Below are positions 54,475 through 63,889 of a stretch of DNA of 64,000 nucleotides, piece after piece. Location: NCBI GenBank assembly GCA_013215145.1, contig JABSRP010000041.1, positions 1-64,000 on the forward strand, written 5' to 3'. Under the pieces are notes generated by a model. It was given only the letters and a program-made list of their open reading frames with translations, searched no databases and was not told the origin of the DNA. The position numbers were made by a program, and so were the translations under genes. How positions within the stretch are numbered: the stretch's first letter is position 1; every line of letters begins with the position of its first letter. This stretch comes from Pseudobacteriovorax sp. (GTDB lineage Bacteria; Bdellovibrionota_B; Oligoflexia; Oligoflexales; Oligoflexaceae).

Positions 54475-55389
54475 CTACTTGTAGCGTGGTGCCGTTTGGA
54501 CGAATTCGAGGTGGCCTCTCATCATGCTCTCTACAATCCGAAAGCGACGAGCTAGGCTATGGGACTGTGTAAGCTTGGTGCTAGCATTACGAAGCTCCAG
54601 GTACTGTTCAATAGCGTTGTTGTGTAGATTTATTGCAATCGCCCTTGCAGTCTTGTGATCAACCTCGAAATGCTGACTGATCAGGATAATGAGGTTGTGC
54701 ACATCCCCCGCCTCCATTTCTTTTTGCCACGAGTAAATATCGTTCGCATAGCAAGTTTGCCGATTGGCAAATCGGAGGGCCTTGCTGAAAGATTTTTCGG
54801 AAGGTGGCTTAAGATCAACCTCGGGCTCGAAGGTCAAATCTAGGAGGGCCAGGTAGGTGCCAGTCGCTCCAGTGTACAGGCGATCTGTGACATAGGTTTC
54901 TATACTTGGGGCCTTCTTGCTCTGTCGGCATCTGATTTCTTCAACACTCTTGTCTAAAAAGAGGCCTACTTCTTCAAGAAACCGTTCTGACGCTTTCGGA
55001 TGCCAGTGTTCTTCGATGCTGTCAGCCCATACCGTCAAGTTTTCTGGGAGCATTCCATCGGAATCTCTTTGTCCACGGAGGCAGTTGTGCCAGCTACGCG
55101 TTAGTTTTCTGAGTTCATCACAAGGCCTATCAGAGTAGCTATCGAGGAGATCATCCATGAGGAAACACAGGCACGCCCACTGAGTCAAATAGAATGTGTG
55201 ATCGAAGCTTAGGTAAGGGAAGGCGTATGCGGCACCTTTGGCAAACTGTCCGGCCTGAATCGACCTAAAACCACGCCAGTTAAGCTGTTCCCATCTGCAG
55301 GCTGCCTGAATCAATTCTTTTGCTTGGGGATGCAAGGACAAGGGGAAAGGGCAGGTTAGATTCTGGGGACTAAAGTGAATATCGCTCAT
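54475..55389 (-). CDS. Class I terpene synthase
   Basis: A 304-aa terpene cyclase of normal bacterial sesquiterpene-synthase length. The aspartate-rich motif is D79DLLD83 in FLMDDLLD, the NSE triad is N216, S220 and E224 in ANDIYSWQKE, Arg170 is placed as pyrophosphate sensor about 46 residues before it, and an RY pair ends the chain (APRYK). These bind Mg-diphosphate and ionise a prenyl diphosphate, so the enzyme should be active; the product cannot be told. It converges on the P450/thioesterase pair. No prenyl-transferase is in the window, so the substrate must come from elsewhere. The SD is weak. Confidence 0.93.
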   Translation of the reverse strand: MSDIHFSPQNLTCPFPLSLHPQAKELIQAACRWEQLNWRGFRSIQAGQFAKGAAYAFPYLSFDHTFYLTQWACLCFLMDDLLDSYSDRPCDELRKLTRSWHNCLRGQRDSDGMLPENLTVWADSIEEHWHPKASERFLEEVGLFLDKSVEEIRCRQSKKAPSIETYVTDRLYTGATGTYLALLDLTFEPEVDLKPPSEKSFSKALRFANRQTCYANDIYSWQKEMEAGDVHNLIILISQHFEVDHKTARAIAINLHNNAIEQYLELRNASTKLTQSHSLARRFRIVESMMRGHLEFVQTAPRYK

Positions 55390-55730
55390 TTTCTAGCTCT
55401 TAAGTTTTTTCTACTTTGGGTGAATACCTCGCAACACGAGGAAGCACTAATACCTTTATGAATCAATTTTTCATAGAGCCTTTTGGACTGACGTGGGGGG
55501 GGTAAAATCAGTTGGGGAGCCTCAAGGCTCGACTCATTCAGAATTCTAGCATTCTATTATTGACCTGCGGCCTCAATCAATTGATGATCTAAACGATGCC
55601 AAGAGGCGTGTTGATCGCCTCGTACGTGAGTGGTACGAAGGGTGTTTGTAACCGACTATCCAACATTTCGTCTGCCGCCTTGATGAAATGCTAAATTTGA
55701 CATATTGATAACCCACAGGGTCAGGAGGAA
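55390..55730. other. AT-rich intergenic region with an eight-G run
   Basis: About 340 bp upstream of the terpene synthase. It holds a run of eight G (55495-55502) with no clear promoter around it. It also holds one short open stretch (55570-55651, containing DLNDAKRRVDRLVREWYEG) that may be a coding scrap. No intact gene. Confidence 0.4.
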
Positions 55731-55931
55731 ATAAAGCTGCCAACCCACCGAGCTTACGACCATCGAATGAAACAACTCATGGCAAATGCCAAGATCCAAA
55801 CTTAATTCAGAGCTAAGCATTCCAGGCTCCATTCCACTACCTGAGAATGGATTTAAAAGGCTCCTTCGACGTCATCACCTTACTAGAATTAGAGCTAGCT
55901 TTTGAAGATCTTTGCTATAGAAGTAAATAAG
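55731..55931 (+). pseudogene. Decayed transposase/integrase N-terminal remnant
   Basis: Three successive frames together read like the helix-turn-helix start of an IS-type transposase: KLPTHRAYDHRMKQLMANAK, then after a shift LNSELSIPGSIPLPENG, then DVITLLELELAFEDLC. The order R-x-YDHR, ELGIPRST-like, then a coiled coil matches my memory of such families. AGGAGG lies at 55723-55728. There is no continuation into a catalytic domain. The region is clearly non-functional; the assignment rests on short matches. Confidence 0.4.
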
Positions 55932-56103
55932 TTGATGAATGGACTCTGACATGTCGATGCAAGTGTCACCAAAACTCTAGATGGGACAAGGTGTTGATTC
56001 CTACCTAACTGTAGGCTGAAGGATCTCTATTGCAACTTTGAACACTTGAGATGCGCCGGACAAGAATTTTTTGTCTAAAACCGAATAATAGTGATACCAA
56101 TTG

Positions 56104-58917
56104 TCAGGCAACCTCTTTTGAATTATTTGTAATAGAAGAGCTGAAGATATCTGGAATACTTATATGTATCTTAAATGGAACGTAGTCAGAGCAAATCTCA
56201 GAAAGAATTAGGTTTAGGCTACCTCCTCTAGTTTCTACAAAGCTTTTGACTGCACCCATTCCCACTCCTCTTCCTGAAATATCTGTAACTCTGTTCGCTG
56301 TTGAGAATCCCTCGTGAAAAATCAGGTTCGCTATTTCGGATCGATCTTCATCATCGCTGATCAAATTCTTACTAGTACCAATCTCTTTTAGGAGTGCTAG
56401 GTTAAGGCCTCTTCCATCATCGGAAAAATAAATGTCAACATTACCATTGTTCTCGCTCAATTTAAGAGTCAAATTTGCTATTTGAGGTTTACCCTTTTGT
56501 ATTCGTTCCTCGGCTTTTTCAATTCCGTGATCAATAGCATTTCTTAGTAGATGGGCAAATATACCTGATATAAAACTCGCCATTTCATGGCTAATATAAC
56601 CACTGGCATCGATCTTTATATCAGGGGTTGGTTTGCCTAGGGCACCTGCAATTCTGTGACGATCTGATAACAGGCTTTCTCCAAATTTAGTCATACTTAC
56701 TGCAAGTACTTCAAATATAAGATCTCTATAATTTTTTGATTTTTTTACAGCGCAGTGAATACGATCAGCTAATATTGTTGAAACCCTAACTTCCGGCACA
56801 AGACTTTTTCCAATTTTGTTCTTGTACAGAGAAATGTATTCTTGAAGTAGATTTTTGAAACGAGAGTGTTCGGTTCTCAGTTTCGTGAAGTCGACTTGGC
56901 CATTTTTATTGAAGTGATTTAGGTAGTCCTCGACTTCATGGATTGTTTTCGAAAGTCGCTCAAGTCCAAGGCCGCTCGCCGATCCTTTTGCCGTATGGAG
57001 GTTGTGAAAAATAGTCTTTAGATTTTCTGATTTTCGAGAATCTATTACCTCTTCATTTTGCTCGATGAACTCCATTGTTGAATTTAAAAAAGAAACAGCT
57101 CCCATTTGGTCAGAAGAAAGCAGCTCGTTTACTAGAACCATCTCTTCGGACATTTCAATAGCTAATTGTTGATGGTGCTTTAACTCTGTGGTGTCGTCAA
57201 TAGTTACAATAATTTTTTTGACTGTGAAATCGTCGTCTTCAACAGCTGACCACGTAATTTTAAAATATCTGCTGTCTACCGACTCAAGTTCTAACGGCAG
57301 ATGATAGCGGTTAGCTTCAAAATTAATTGAGTCACCCCCTATTGAATGACCGACTACGGTTGCGATTCTACTTAATTCTTGGCTGTCTAATTTGAAGTTT
57401 CTATGTATGATCTCGATAAAAGATATTTCTTCAACTTCCTCTTTTTTGAATATCTTAATCGCTTCTGCGCTGCAGGCTCGCTCGAGTATTGCATTATTAC
57501 TTCCGATGATGACGATACCGATTGGAACATGAGTCATAATTGATTGAATATCTCTTGTTCTTTCAACAACTTTTTCTTCAAGCTTTTCATTAAGATCTTT
57601 TAGGTTTTTATTACTTTTATGGAGCTCACGGTTTAATTCTGACACATTTTTCTTTAATTTTTTTTCGTGGCGATACATACTAATAGCAATGGCTATACTT
57701 AAAAGAAAACACTGAATGCTTAATCCAATTAAAGAAGAATTTTTCACAAATGGATTAAGATAGGAAGAGTCAATATTTTTTAGAAAAACTACGCTCGCGA
57801 ATAAATTAGATAAAAATGAAAGAAATACGATTAATGCAATAGCATCACGAGTCATAATAAAAGACTTCGCAATGATTGTAAGCATCGTAAGTAGTGATAG
57901 AGCAATGAGTGAGCGGGAAATCTTGGGATAGAATCCCCCGATTACGAGCTTATTGTATTCAGAGTCTACTAAAATACAATTTACTGCAACAAATGCAAAA
58001 GCCGTAAGGCCAGCAATTAGGATTCCTTTTAGGATTTTTTTTGAGACCCAACCTAAACCTACACTGAACTGTAAAATTAGAAGGGATGAGAATGAAATCG
58101 TCACAAGGGGTAGATAGGTCAATAGGTGTAGATATGGTGAAAAATACGAAAAATTATCCACATAGTGGAGAAGGCCTGCGTTCCCGCTGACTACAGTCAC
58201 CGAAACTGCTTGCGCCAGGGTAAGAGCAATAAAACTAAGAATTTGCCGGTTGCGAGTCGTGAAGAACATGAAAAAAGACACCATAGTCAAGGTGAGAATC
58301 AGGCAACCACATATGTAAAATATAATTTTTGACTGAATATTTAACGTCTCTGCTTCAGATTCAGTCCAAAGCTGGAATTCACCGAAAGAATGAAGAGGGC
58401 TCTCAATCAACACAAAAACTTTATCTGGTCGTTCCAGTCCTAATTGTGCCTTAAAGAAACTATTAGCCCTTCCAAATCTCTGGCTTTTTGAATAGAAGTT
58501 GTATTTATTTATAATTTCAAAATTGGTATCATTTGTTTTTGATCTAGTAAGTATTACAGAAGGAATCGGTAGAGCATTCATTACAATTGTATTATGTTTT
58601 AAATCAGTCTGTCTCAAATCTAGTTCAAAAATCGAGCAGTCCGCATACAATCTAGCGCTTGATTTATTTTTAGGTTTGAAATTTTGCCAGTTTAGATTTG
58701 AAAGAGTGATCGTATTCGCGATGATAGAATACTGACAATTTTCAACTCGGGCAATTTTAGTAGGAATTCTAGTTTTAGGGCTGTTAGAGTAGTAGTTTGA
58801 AAACACTTGGGATCTAATTTTATCAACCTGTTCGAAAGGAGTATTTAAGAATACTGCATTGATAATAGTTGAAAATATGATTATTAATGGAATAGTTAAG
58901 GCTTTATACTTTATCAT
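56104..58917 (-). CDS. 7TM (DISM-like) CheA-type hybrid kinase with HPt domain
   Basis: A 937-aa membrane sensor kinase. After an N-terminal helix and an extracytoplasmic domain of about 190 residues comes a block of seven or eight transmembrane segments (about 200-420) in the 7TMR-DISM manner. A coiled coil (NRELHKSNKNLKDLNEKLEE) and a PAS-like domain (about 455-580) follow. Then come an HPt domain with NLHTAKGSASGLG near 639 and a CheA-type ATPase (RNAIDHGIEK near 790, SDDGRGLN, DISGRGVGMGAVK). No CheW domain. It is markedly AT-rich beside neighbours, which suggests transfer. It follows a 96-aa gene by 12 bp. Confidence 0.9.
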   Translation of the reverse strand: MIKYKALTIPLIIIFSTIINAVFLNTPFEQVDKIRSQVFSNYYSNSPKTRIPTKIARVENCQYSIIANTITLSNLNWQNFKPKNKSSARLYADCSIFELDLRQTDLKHNTIVMNALPIPSVILTRSKTNDTNFEIINKYNFYSKSQRFGRANSFFKAQLGLERPDKVFVLIESPLHSFGEFQLWTESEAETLNIQSKIIFYICGCLILTLTMVSFFMFFTTRNRQILSFIALTLAQAVSVTVVSGNAGLLHYVDNFSYFSPYLHLLTYLPLVTISFSSLLILQFSVGLGWVSKKILKGILIAGLTAFAFVAVNCILVDSEYNKLVIGGFYPKISRSLIALSLLTMLTIIAKSFIMTRDAIALIVFLSFLSNLFASVVFLKNIDSSYLNPFVKNSSLIGLSIQCFLLSIAIAISMYRHEKKLKKNVSELNRELHKSNKNLKDLNEKLEEKVVERTRDIQSIMTHVPIGIVIIGSNNAILERACSAEAIKIFKKEEVEEISFIEIIHRNFKLDSQELSRIATVVGHSIGGDSINFEANRYHLPLELESVDSRYFKITWSAVEDDDFTVKKIIVTIDDTTELKHHQQLAIEMSEEMVLVNELLSSDQMGAVSFLNSTMEFIEQNEEVIDSRKSENLKTIFHNLHTAKGSASGLGLERLSKTIHEVEDYLNHFNKNGQVDFTKLRTEHSRFKNLLQEYISLYKNKIGKSLVPEVRVSTILADRIHCAVKKSKNYRDLIFEVLAVSMTKFGESLLSDRHRIAGALGKPTPDIKIDASGYISHEMASFISGIFAHLLRNAIDHGIEKAEERIQKGKPQIANLTLKLSENNGNVDIYFSDDGRGLNLALLKEIGTSKNLISDDEDRSEIANLIFHEGFSTANRVTDISGRGVGMGAVKSFVETRGGSLNLILSEICSDYVPFKIHISIPDIFSSSITNNSKEVA

Positions 58918-58929
58918 TTTTATGAGGCC

Positions 58930-59220
58930 TCAAGATACTTGTACATCTAGTTTTAGCTCGGTATCAGCTTGCTCACCTTCAATCTGAATATGAAACATGT
59001 GCGTCATGAATTTGAATTCTTCTTCGTGATTTCCGAAATGACGAAGGAAGATATCTGATTTGTTGGGAGTCTTAAAATGAATCACTACTTGTTCATGCGT
59101 ACCGCAAAAAATCGTGGTTTCCACCCCTTCGTAGTTACTAAAACTTTCACGTATTCTATTAGCCATCTTATTAGTTGATTCTAAGCACGCCTCTATGTCT
59201 TGATCGCCAGTTTTCACCAT
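58930..59220 (-). CDS. Small cytosolic protein cotranscribed with the 7TM kinase
   Basis: A 96-aa protein with no signal or membrane segment. It begins MVKTGDQDIEACLESTNK, has an N-terminal helix, then alternating strands (VETTIFCGTHEQVVIHFKT, DIFLRHFGNHEEEFKFMTHMFHIQIEG) rich in His and Phe, ending in an acidic strand. I do not recognise it. Its 12-bp distance to the kinase start implies one transcript, so it may be an accessory or partner of that sensor. Confidence 0.6.
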   Translation of the reverse strand: MVKTGDQDIEACLESTNKMANRIRESFSNYEGVETTIFCGTHEQVVIHFKTPNKSDIFLRHFGNHEEEFKFMTHMFHIQIEGEQADTELKLDVQVS

Positions 59221-60259
59221 ATTGAATAGTTTTAAACATTAGATTTCCAACAGTAAATAAAAAATACGACTTGAAGAGCTAATCGGATTTTTCCCTAAAT
59301 CTTAAAGTCACAATTTAAGGCAATCATGCAGCACATCAGAAGAATTAGCTAAATTAAAAAGAAACATCGTTCGCTTACTTGTCTAAGCACCTAAATTGAT
59401 GGACTAACAGCCCTTAATTTTGAGGAGGGAAGTAGGATTCTTTAGAGGCAGCACCGAGTCCAACAATCAGATCCTCCTCGTGTCCTTTGAGGGGCTAACA
59501 GCTGATGAAACCTTTTTCTCTAGCCTACTTGATAAGTATTTTTCGGGTAGTACAGTTTGACATGAAGTGCAGCTATCCCGAACTTTCATAGTTTTGGGAA
59601 AAATATGATTTTTAGGAATTATAATAACTATCTATACATCGATAAAGAGTGCGCCTTCTTTCAGGTCTAATAATGATACACAATGCTAAACTCTAATCTT
59701 CAACTTTGCTAATAGTGCTTATATATTGACGAAGATACCTTTTCGTTCGCTTAATACTGTAAATCTAGATAGTAGGTATAGCTATTCAAAAGACCGATCC
59801 TAGCATTTGACTTGCCTTAGCAAAGAGGATCGCAATTAAGTGCTGGCGTGTCCAAGGTTATATCAAAGCGGTGGCGCCAAGCATCTAAAATGAGGTAACA
59901 ACCATGACTCAAAACTTAAAAGCTATCTCAAAAGAAGAGGAAAGGCTCGTATTCACTAAATCCAGTTTTAATAAAGCCTTTTTTTAGACTCTATGTCTTT
60001 ATCTTGGCATCGGCAGCCCTTAACGATGTTAGTGTTAGTATTTACTGCCCTAGAAAATACTCCACAAACTGTGACATCAGAGTAAATAGGCCTTGATTGC
60101 GATGAATTTGGCTCATGATCAACTTATATAAAACCGTAACCAGCCTGGAAGCAGGTTACATCTCAGCAGGTCTAGGAGACTTCTATAGAAAAATAAACCT
60201 GCCTCAGATCCCACGTCATGATTGACGAGGGATGAGAATTTTTGAAAGCCATCTTTTAT
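59221..60259. other. Gene-poor AT-rich region
   Basis: Over 1 kb with no convincing gene. A 27-codon frame at 59904-59987 has GAGGT 7 bases before its ATG (MTQNLKAISKEEERLVFTKS) and could be a small peptide or the start of a lost gene; no homology is claimed. Several other frames are short and broken. The region may be decayed mobile or accessory DNA next to the AT-rich kinase. Confidence 0.4.
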
Positions 60260-62851
60260 CTAATTTGGAAACAGTATACCGATCTCCGTACCCGAACTAA
60301 AGACAATCCCACTATAGGTGTATGGCGTCGCATTCTGGATCCCAAAAAAACCTTCGTCTCCTGATAGACTCGGTACCGTGAGCCCACTTTCCAGGTTGAT
60401 AAATATGGTCCTTTGATCGATGCGAACGGCTGCAATGGAATCGGAAAAACTGGTTAGCTCGTCAATTTCATCGTAGGGACCGAGACGATGTCTGGTGATT
60501 TGATCTTGGTAATCAAAGATACTTAGAAAACTTTCCCGAAAGGTCTGACCCTCTTCAAGGATTGCGACTCGGCCCAATCCAATAGGAAAAATCCGTTTGC
60601 TAAGGGGAACCAAGAATTCAAGGCTTCTCCAATCGATCAAACCGTAGACTCGATCGCCGTAAGGGCCAGTGATTTCGACTGCATCTTGCCGCTCGTTAAG
60701 TCGTAATCTATAGTTTCTGGGATCCCTTAGTTCTAGCTGTTTGATGATTTTTTGCTCCTTATAATCGGTAAGCATCAGCTTTTCCCCAAGTAGAACCATA
60801 GCTTGGCCCTCTGCTGGTAGAAGGGCGACGCTATCAATGATTCCAGGACCAAAGCTCATCTCGTCCTCTGCGCCATCTTCAAAATTCTTTACTTTAAGCG
60901 TGTGGGGCCAATCAACCCAAGCAAGCAGCGGCTTATCTTGCAGGACAGAGATCACTTCGCTTTTGGGCAATGGATGGGACTCGAAGAACTGTTGAGATAA
61001 AAAATATGGGTTGGGCTTGCTCTCCCAAAAAACAACATCCCTGAAAGATCGGGTAACGTAGCCCGTTCGCCAGGGGCCATTAGGCTCTTCAAAAAAGCTA
61101 AGCTCATGGATCTCGGATACGCGAGAATCTGTGAAGATCGTGCCAGTGTACCCCTCGCTGCCCGGGTTAAAAAAATGTATAGGACCTTCACGGGTGACGG
61201 CGGCCACACCGCTGAAAGGATCGAGTGCCTTAAAGGAATCAATTTTGCTGACCGGACTTAAACCTAGATCAATACGATTTTGGGTTTCTCTTTCAAAAAT
61301 CGCAATTTCGCCATCGAGCTCCACAAAAAAGAAATCATTGGTAAGCCCCAGCTCGCTAAGCTTATCGAGCCTTGAATTAAGGTAGAAACGGCTTGGCGTA
61401 GCGGCTCCAGAAAGGCTTAGATCGAAGACCAGCAGCTCGCGCCCAACCAAAACAGCCAGAGCATTGCCATCATCAAGAAATTTGAGATCATCAGTGAAAC
61501 GAGGCCTACCGTCAAGGTCGGTTACGGGAAGCGTGATTAAATCTTCCAGACCGTTCCAAGTGATCTTATAGAGTTTAACTTCGCTAGATGAGGCGAAGGC
61601 AATTGTTTCATTGAAGTGAGCCACTCCTAAACCATCGATACCTACGGGAAGCTCAAATTGACGAGGAAAACTGTCTTCGAAGTTTCGACGCCTTGTAAGA
61701 GTGGTCGGCTTTCCATCAGCATTGCGCCCTACCACCGCAACGTGGGATAAAGACTCGAGATCGATGTCTACGACATCCTCCTTGAGCCAGGCGTCGCGGA
61801 CGGTTAATTCCGGAATTTTGAGGTTAAAAATTTTCTCTCTTTGATGAACATTAAGCGAACCATCCTTGTTTAAACGAATATCACCGGTAAAGGGATCGTA
61901 GATCTCATTGTCTAAGATTTCATGGAGAAGTTGACCCGTCTCAATGTCCCAGGTAGAAAGGCTTGATTCACCCTGAAAGGATGTTTCAAGTATCAGAATC
62001 CCCTCTGGACTGACCTCAAAATTGGAAATATAACGATCCGGAAAGTCAAGCTGGCGTTCTACAAGTAAAGAATCCAGGCGCCGGATCACGATACTTTGCC
62101 GACCACTCACCGCAAAGATTCTGTTTTCTTCAGGCTGCAGACGAAAAGATCCTTGAAATCCTTTGGTCGGAAGAAATTTTCGTTCAATAGGACTATAAGC
62201 TCGAAAAGCTTCAAAAATCAATGAAGCAATAAGGCTCTCACTTGGATTACCAATCACTCGTACATCCGATGATAAAATGGCCAATGCCACCTCAGCCCCA
62301 ACCTGATTAAGGTCGGAAATTTTTTCATCAAATGCCTCCAGTTGTTCACGCACTATATTAGTGACGTTTGTAAGCTCGGTGAGCTCGTCTTCAAGTAGAA
62401 GAAGCCGTCCCTCAAAGGTCGCGATGACTTCGGGCGAAATTCCCTGGTAGGACTTGATTTCTTCAATGTAGGCTTTGAGGCCTTCGATGTCAGTTTTGAG
62501 TGTTTCGATACGCTCGCGATCACGAAATGAATCGGCTCTGGTCTTTAGGCGCGATAGTGAAAATGCGCGCTCAAATGCGGGTAATAAAAGCTCAAGGCCT
62601 GTTCTGCCTCGCGGACCATCACACTGTTCGGAAAGTGAGCTGTGAGAGCGATCACCAAAAGTTTTTGGGTCAGATACGTTAGCACATGTGTAGAAGACAA
62701 TATCTGAGCCCTCGGCTTTAAGAATGACGACTTGGCCATTGCTTTCCGGAATCGCAATTGTATTTAGGTTTGATGGGGCCGTTTTTGACTCAGAACAGCT
62801 GATTACATTGAAAATTATCAGAAACCAAAGGGATTTCCATAGATGATTCAT
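60260..62851 (-). CDS. Lipoprotein with coiled coil and beta-propeller-like repeats
   Basis: An 863-aa lipoprotein (MNHLWKSLWFLIIFNVISC, Cys19). Residues about 95-190 form a coiled coil (RERIETLKTDIEGLKAY, LEDELTELTN). From about 240 to the end run repeats of strand-turn-strand with the look of WD40/YVTN propeller blades: RIFAVSGRQSIVIRRLDS, LSTWDIETGQLLHEI, IAFASSSEVKLYKI, ALAVLVGRELLVFDLS. Two propellers would fit the length. Likely an outer-membrane-facing protein-interaction platform. No enzymatic motif. The gene stands alone. Confidence 0.8.
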   Translation of the reverse strand: MNHLWKSLWFLIIFNVISCSESKTAPSNLNTIAIPESNGQVVILKAEGSDIVFYTCANVSDPKTFGDRSHSSLSEQCDGPRGRTGLELLLPAFERAFSLSRLKTRADSFRDRERIETLKTDIEGLKAYIEEIKSYQGISPEVIATFEGRLLLLEDELTELTNVTNIVREQLEAFDEKISDLNQVGAEVALAILSSDVRVIGNPSESLIASLIFEAFRAYSPIERKFLPTKGFQGSFRLQPEENRIFAVSGRQSIVIRRLDSLLVERQLDFPDRYISNFEVSPEGILILETSFQGESSLSTWDIETGQLLHEILDNEIYDPFTGDIRLNKDGSLNVHQREKIFNLKIPELTVRDAWLKEDVVDIDLESLSHVAVVGRNADGKPTTLTRRRNFEDSFPRQFELPVGIDGLGVAHFNETIAFASSSEVKLYKITWNGLEDLITLPVTDLDGRPRFTDDLKFLDDGNALAVLVGRELLVFDLSLSGAATPSRFYLNSRLDKLSELGLTNDFFFVELDGEIAIFERETQNRIDLGLSPVSKIDSFKALDPFSGVAAVTREGPIHFFNPGSEGYTGTIFTDSRVSEIHELSFFEEPNGPWRTGYVTRSFRDVVFWESKPNPYFLSQQFFESHPLPKSEVISVLQDKPLLAWVDWPHTLKVKNFEDGAEDEMSFGPGIIDSVALLPAEGQAMVLLGEKLMLTDYKEQKIIKQLELRDPRNYRLRLNERQDAVEITGPYGDRVYGLIDWRSLEFLVPLSKRIFPIGLGRVAILEEGQTFRESFLSIFDYQDQITRHRLGPYDEIDELTSFSDSIAAVRIDQRTIFINLESGLTVPSLSGDEGFFGIQNATPYTYSGIVFSSGTEIGILFPN

Positions 62852-63249
62852 AGTGTTTTCCTTTCAAATTTACCCGACTTTTCCTAAACAATTTTCCTAT
62901 CGAAGAACAGCAGATCTTTTATACCAAAAATTGTTAGTTTGCGTGCAAATGTTATTCAAGCCTTCTCGACGGTCTTCGCTTGCAGAGGCTTGATCTCTGC
63001 ACCTCTCAATTACATCATTCAAACAATAAATCGTTTCGGAAATGTTCCTTTCTTTATATACCCTTCGCCGAAGTTCGAGGCAAGTACCCCCATCTTAAAA
63101 TGATTGAAGGCAGTCGCAGAGTTGGTGTTGTTCTATAAGACTCAAGTCATCTAAGTTTAAGTTCGATGGAAGTCTTTGGATAAATATGGTATTCATGTTT
63201 TCGAAAAACACTAAAGAGAGCAATCATAATCAAAAACCTCAGGTCTAGT
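62852..63249. other. Intergenic region between two lipoprotein genes
   Basis: About 400 bp between same-strand lipoproteins; it must hold the promoter of the beta-propeller gene. No hairpin with a T-run, repeat or long frame was seen. Confidence 0.4.
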
Positions 63250-63744
63250 TTATGTAGGCTTTCTATCTACGGCCATATAGTAGCTTGAAAGCTCGTCTTC
63301 GCCTCCCTTACGAAATCTTAGCTCAAGTATCCATCGACCTGGTTCGGCATATGTTGTTTCGAACCATTCTCGGTATATGTCTACATTGACTCCGCTCAAA
63401 ATACATTCGCCCTCCTCACGAGGCTCTATGATATTAATCACATAATACCTCCTCTGCGAAGGAACATATCGAACCATCTTAGCTTCGACGCTGCCTTCCA
63501 CAATACATTCTCCTTCAGGAACATCAAGACTCAATCGAAAATCATCCTCTAAGGTAATCTGGGCGCTTTCGCCATTAAAGCAATCTGATCGATTTGGAAA
63601 TTCATCACACTCCTCAATGGGTTCTACGCAGTCTCCAGCATCCTCACAATCAGATGAATTATCTCGGTAACTACCCGAGCCTGGTGTACCGCAAGCAGCT
63701 AAAATGAATGTTAAAAAGACAGGGATAAATAGACTGTTTTTCAT
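63250..63744 (-). CDS. Small Cys-rich lipoprotein
   Basis: A 164-aa lipoprotein (MKNSLFIPVFLTFILAAC, Cys18). After a Ser/Gly linker, residues about 30-60 carry six Cys in a Cys/acidic pattern (DCEDAGDCVEPIEECDEF, RSDCFNG) common in surface lipoproteins of delta-like bacteria. A beta-rich C-terminal domain follows (DFRLSLDVPEGECIVEG, YYVINIIEPREEGECILSG, GRWILELRFRKGG) with two more Cys. Function unknown. The upstream SD is weak. A possible small gene overlaps its start in another frame. Confidence 0.72.
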   Translation of the reverse strand: MKNSLFIPVFLTFILAACGTPGSGSYRDNSSDCEDAGDCVEPIEECDEFPNRSDCFNGESAQITLEDDFRLSLDVPEGECIVEGSVEAKMVRYVPSQRRYYVINIIEPREEGECILSGVNVDIYREWFETTYAEPGRWILELRFRKGGEDELSSYYMAVDRKPT

Positions 63745-63889
63745 ATTTTACTCTTGATATCTGAAGTGTTTCAACAGGATAAACTCGGTGACCGAGCGAT
63801 ACTTTAATACTGACTAAATCTTCCGGATTATTAATGATACAGACTCTCTCCTCATCCTTAAGCAAATAAAATATGAGAAACTGGGGCAT
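63671..63889 (-). CDS. Possible small gene overlapping the lipoprotein start
   Basis: A 72-aa frame starting at the ATG at 63889 with AAGGT about 7 bases upstream. The product (MPQFLIFYLLKDEERVCIIN, then DLVSIKVSLGHRVYPVETLQ) has a protein-like pattern, but its last 25 codons overlap the lipoprotein gene in another frame. It could be a translational leader or a chance frame. Confidence 0.3.
   Translation of the reverse strand: MPQFLIFYLLKDEERVCIINNPEDLVSIKVSLGHRVYPVETLQISRVKYEKQSIYPCLFNIHFSCLRYTRLG

Noticed and set aside
59904-59987. 27-codon peptide with a reasonable SD
   Set aside because: Too short to support as a gene in an otherwise decayed AT-rich region; noted only in the gap description.
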